Source: Desmodesmus armatus (taxonomy: Eukaryota; Chlorophyta; Chlorophyceae; Sphaeropleales; Scenedesmaceae). From it: a DNA stretch of 64,000 nt. Location of the stretch: the NCBI GenBank assembly GCA_007449985.2, contig VIIQ02000600.1, positions 310,001 through 374,000 on the forward strand, in the 5' to 3' direction. Positions 61,100-64,000 of this stretch are shown in pieces. A program made the translations under genes and the position numbers. The first letter of the stretch is position 1, and every line of letters starts with the position of its first letter. The notes beneath the pieces were generated by a model that saw only the letters and a list, made by a program, of their open reading frames with translations, was not told the DNA's origin and did not search any database.

Positions 61100-62688
61100 T
61101 CAGTTGATGCCCCTCAGTTGTGTCTTGCCAGCATCCTCCAGGTTGAAGTACGGAGCCAGAGCCACGATGGCCCCACCAAACTCCACAGGGTCCCCATCAG
61201 CCACCTTGTACGCCACGATCTCACCATCTTGTGGGGACTGCGATGATGCAGGATTGCATCGCAAAAAACACATCAAGACACAGGACAGTGGGCAGCAGCA
61301 TGGGGGTCAAACATGGGTATGTAGGATGGCGCTGGAGAGGGTGACATTGCCGCTAGCATAATACTGGCATGGCGGCTGTGCATACCATATGCGGGCGGCC
61401 AGTGTGGTAAGGCCTAGCTGCGCGTTGCAAGACACAATCACACTTGCATCAAACGCATCTGCCACTGCAAGATCGGCACCAACTGTCGGCGCACACACTG
61501 CTGCACGAGCTTTGCAGCTGTGTGGCACACATGGTATCAAACAGCAGTTTGCATGCGACACCAGCAATGCCCTGCAGGCTGCCTGTGCACCCACCTTGAC
61601 ATCCACCATTGTCCCAAGCTGCTCAATGGCCCCCAGCACCTGGTTCTTCTTCACCTGGTCACCCTGAGCAAATACACAGGCCACAGGCAGAGGGCACCCA
61701 CGCAGTGTCAGCCAACGTCACATTCACACATACGGCCAGCATGGTGTGGCATAGCACGATGCCATTACAACTCATGACAATCAATGAGCCCCTGTTGAGA
61801 AAGTTGTCCTGCTGGCGCTTGACAGCAAGGCATATTCCTTCCACTGCGGCATGTGAAAGGCAGCTGCGCAGACAAAGGACACTCCTCTCACATCTCACAT
61901 CACACCTCATCTCTGCAGGCACCTGTTGTAGGTTTGACTTGCCGCAAGTCTTACTAGTGGGTGCTCACCACTTTGCACTTGCTCTTGCCGCGCCTGAACA
62001 CTCCCACCCTGTTGGCTGTGACATATAGCAGCGCCTCGTCCAGGCTGTCGTCAATGCTGTCCTCATCAAGGCTGCACAGCACAGCGCAGTACAGCATGCA
62101 TAGCGCAGCACATGATGTGGCCAGCAATCAGGACGAGGGGGTGACGAGCGGTGGGTAGCCGAGAACAAGGGCAGCTGTGGAAAGCGCGAGTGACGAGGCT
62201 GGATACATGCCATACCAGCAGGTTGAGTCATGCATAAAAGCTCAACAGTCACACCCACCCAGCCTGTCGTGCGGCTCAACCAACACGCGTGCCATTTGAG
62301 GCGGCTTGCCTGTCACTGCTGGAACCTTGGCTGGCCAAAATTGCCAGTATGCTGCATCAGCACCAGTCTACACTGCCAAGTACTGGAGCAAGGACTGTAA
62401 AAAGTCAGGTGACTCACCTCTGATAGGGCAGGGGCGCAAGGCGCAAGGCAGCGTCCATGTGCGGGGCTGGGGCACTCCACTGTGGCGCAATCACCTGGGT
62501 GGTGGGCGCCACAGCTGGTGCAGCTGCTGCTGGTGAGCTGGGGTCGTCCTGCAGGTTGCGCCTAACTTTGATCCTGATGTCCCCCATCTCCAGCTCCAGC
62601 TCAGCAATGGTCATGTCGGGCTGTGTCAGGGTGGTGAGGAGGTTTTGCACCTCCTTGGTGCTGATTTCCCCCGCAACCTCTGTGAATG
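61100..62688 (-). CDS. BADC: Biotin attachment domain-containing (BADC) protein, C-terminal exons
   Basis: Four exons (62688-62418, 62071-61969, 61663-61595, 61237-61100) join in frame and end at a TGA. The first encodes an N-terminal helix region (DMTIAELELEMGDIRIKVRR) like that of plastid BCCP, then an Ala/Pro linker. The others form a biotinyl/lipoyl-type domain: VGVFRRGKSKCKVGDQVKKN, VLGAIEQLGTM, DGEIVAYKVADGDPVEFGG, IVALAPYF. BCCP has an EAMKM-type loop with the biotin-accepting Lys; here it is EQLG, with no Lys, which is the hallmark of plant BADC proteins. Known role of that family: they replace BCCP in the heteromeric plastid acetyl-CoA carboxylase and lower its activity, limiting fatty-acid synthesis. 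The 5' part is missing; the first exon above needs a donor of phase 1. A transit-peptide-like frame at 63807-63669 with a GTGAGT donor is a candidate first exon, but its phase does not match directly. Confidence 0.84.
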
Positions 62689-64000
62689 CTGCATGTGTAA
62701 CAGTGCGTGTACATCTGATGCCAGATCTAGGGCTGGCGCGGGTTGTGCACTGCGCAACACGAGCTGAAGAGTGGAGGATCTGCATGATGTGCTGATTATG
62801 CACTGGGGTGGATGGCTGATCGTTTCACAAACAAGCAAATCATCTATGCAGACGCAATTGGCTGAGTGGTCGGGCTGTGCGCAGGTTGCAGTGTTCATGG
62901 CGTTACGTTTGACTTGAAGATCAAACCAGCTACAGTGGGGCAAGCTACTTCAAAATGGTGTGCAGCAGCAGACACGTAGCCGTGCTTCTGCAGGTGTTTT
63001 GGGCCTGAAGGCAGGTTGGGTTGAAGGCGAGCAAACAGCCTGGAACAGATCCTCTGACTGTGGTGTCACCTCACACACCTAACTGATTGACACCCCAATG
63101 CATGTGGTTAGCCCAGTGAGCAACTGCAGGCTGACACAATGCCTCTGTGTTTCAGCCAATGCAGCTTATCATGGGTCATGCCCTCAGTCCTGCAGCAGCG
63201 TACGAATGTTGTCAGCGCACACCATGGACGAGTTGAAAGAAGATGCTGTTACCTTTACGTTGCTTCACACAGCTACTTGATGCACGTCGGTCCACTCAAG
63301 AGATAGGGCAAGTCCGGCATTGACAAACCAGCAATCAGCACTGCACTGTAGCTAAGAGATGCAACACAACAAATGACATGCAGACGGTCACGAAGGTGCA
63401 GCAGGCCCACCACTGGTGACGCTGTCATGCCATTCCCTGCAGGCACACATTCCAGCATGCCTGTGATGCAACACACAACATGTGTTCAACAACCTGCACA
63501 TGCTGCTGTTATGGCAGCACTGCTGCTGCAGGGCAGCAGACCCTTCGGGCAGCAGCTGCTGCGATGGCGACAAACCACGCAGTCAGGCTTGAACAATAGA
63601 AACACTCTGCCACCTGCCTTGCACATATGATCTCACTCGGCTGCTCTGCAGTGCTGAGGAAACTCACGCCAACAGCCCTGAGCGGTGCACAGTACTAGCA
63701 GCCTTTTGGGCCACGCAAGAAGCCAAACGATATGGAGACCCCTGCTGCTTCACAGACAGCAAGACTGGCAACCAACAGCTGGCTGCACATACATCTCGGA
63801 AGACCATCACAGCAACACTAGCTTGCAGCTGTCCTGGAGGTTGGCTCGTGCTGACACAGCACACCAGCCACACACACCATGCATGCCCGTCTGAACACAC
63901 AGCCCTGCTCCCTGTGCACACACACAGCCGGCAACACACCCCTCCCTCGGCTTCTTCACCACTCAAATGGTGGACTACAATCGATCAACCAACCCGCTCT
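62689..64000. other. Presumed 5' part of the BADC gene
   Basis: The missing start of BADC should lie here or beyond the window. At 63807-63669 on the minus strand an ATG opens a frame rich in Ser, Ala, Arg and Val (GSPYRLASCVAQKAASTVHR) that ends at a good GTGAGT donor. It looks like a transit peptide, but its phase differs by one from that required, so an undetected small exon would be needed between. Nothing else is supported. Confidence 0.35.

Noticed and set aside
1..64000. CRISPR arrays, prokaryotic operons, ribosomal RNA genes
   Set aside because: Repeats are microsatellites or eukaryotic dispersed elements without regular unique spacers; genes are intron-rich; no rRNA-like segment was recognised. 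tRNA genes were not searched exhaustively by eye.

Overview
This is eukaryotic nuclear DNA from a green alga, most likely a chlorophycean (Volvocales/Sphaeropleales type). Evidence: GT-AG introns of roughly 100-800 bases in almost every gene, GC-rich coding exons with long CAG/CTG (Gln, Ala, Leu) tracts, plastid transit peptides, scattered TTTAGGG-type telomere-like repeats, TGTAA motifs downstream of some genes, and proteins typical of chlorophytes (an SLT/SAC1-like sulfate transporter, a biotin-attachment-domain-containing (BADC) protein, a giant cysteine-rich extracellular protein). All gene models were spliced by eye from splice consensus and reading-frame continuity; none rests on transcript data. 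Part of the first exon of several models, and all UTRs, are uncertain.

Layout. 73-680 (-): a short candidate thylakoid-lumen protein. 2581-9980 (-): a complete 17-exon Na+/sulfate-type transporter with an internal TrkA-C/RCK-like loop. 9981-13246: no supported gene. 13247-21627 (+): a large modular extracellular protein made of ephrin-receptor-like Cys repeats, PAN/apple-like modules, an NHL-type propeller, a sushi-like module and small disulfide knots; the propeller part carries two apparent single-base frame breaks and the 3' end is lost near a G-rich repeat. 21628-25095: repeats and no supported gene. 25096-33052 (-): a 9-exon, about 1769-residue plastid-targeted Gln/Ala-rich protein of unknown function. 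33410-35636 (+): a small plastid-type protein, divergently transcribed from the previous gene across only 357 bases. 36569-40935 (+): an F-box-like/leucine-rich-repeat protein with poly-Gln. 40936-45650: no supported gene. 45651-48302 (+): an 8-exon, 343-residue uncharacterised protein. 49260-58015: a region bounded by inverted copies of a dispersed repeat and enclosing a divergent protein-kinase-like gene (52170-55928, +). 58680-59886 (-): possible exons of an unidentified gene. 61100-62688 (-): the C-terminal exons of a BADC protein, the non-biotinylated relative of acetyl-CoA carboxylase BCCP.

Functional themes. At least three or four genes look plastid-directed (lumenal candidate, Q-rich protein, its divergent neighbour, BADC). 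Sulfate uptake and control of fatty-acid synthesis are represented, but there is no operon-like logic and neighbouring genes are probably independent apart from the divergent plastid pair. The most unusual items are the inverted-repeat-bounded segment carrying a kinase-like gene, the almost uniform phase-1 intron pattern of the cysteine-rich modular gene, two perfect or near-perfect long hairpins (in an intron of the transporter and at 51685-51734), and a cluster of short nested palindromes in an intron at about 17990-18180.
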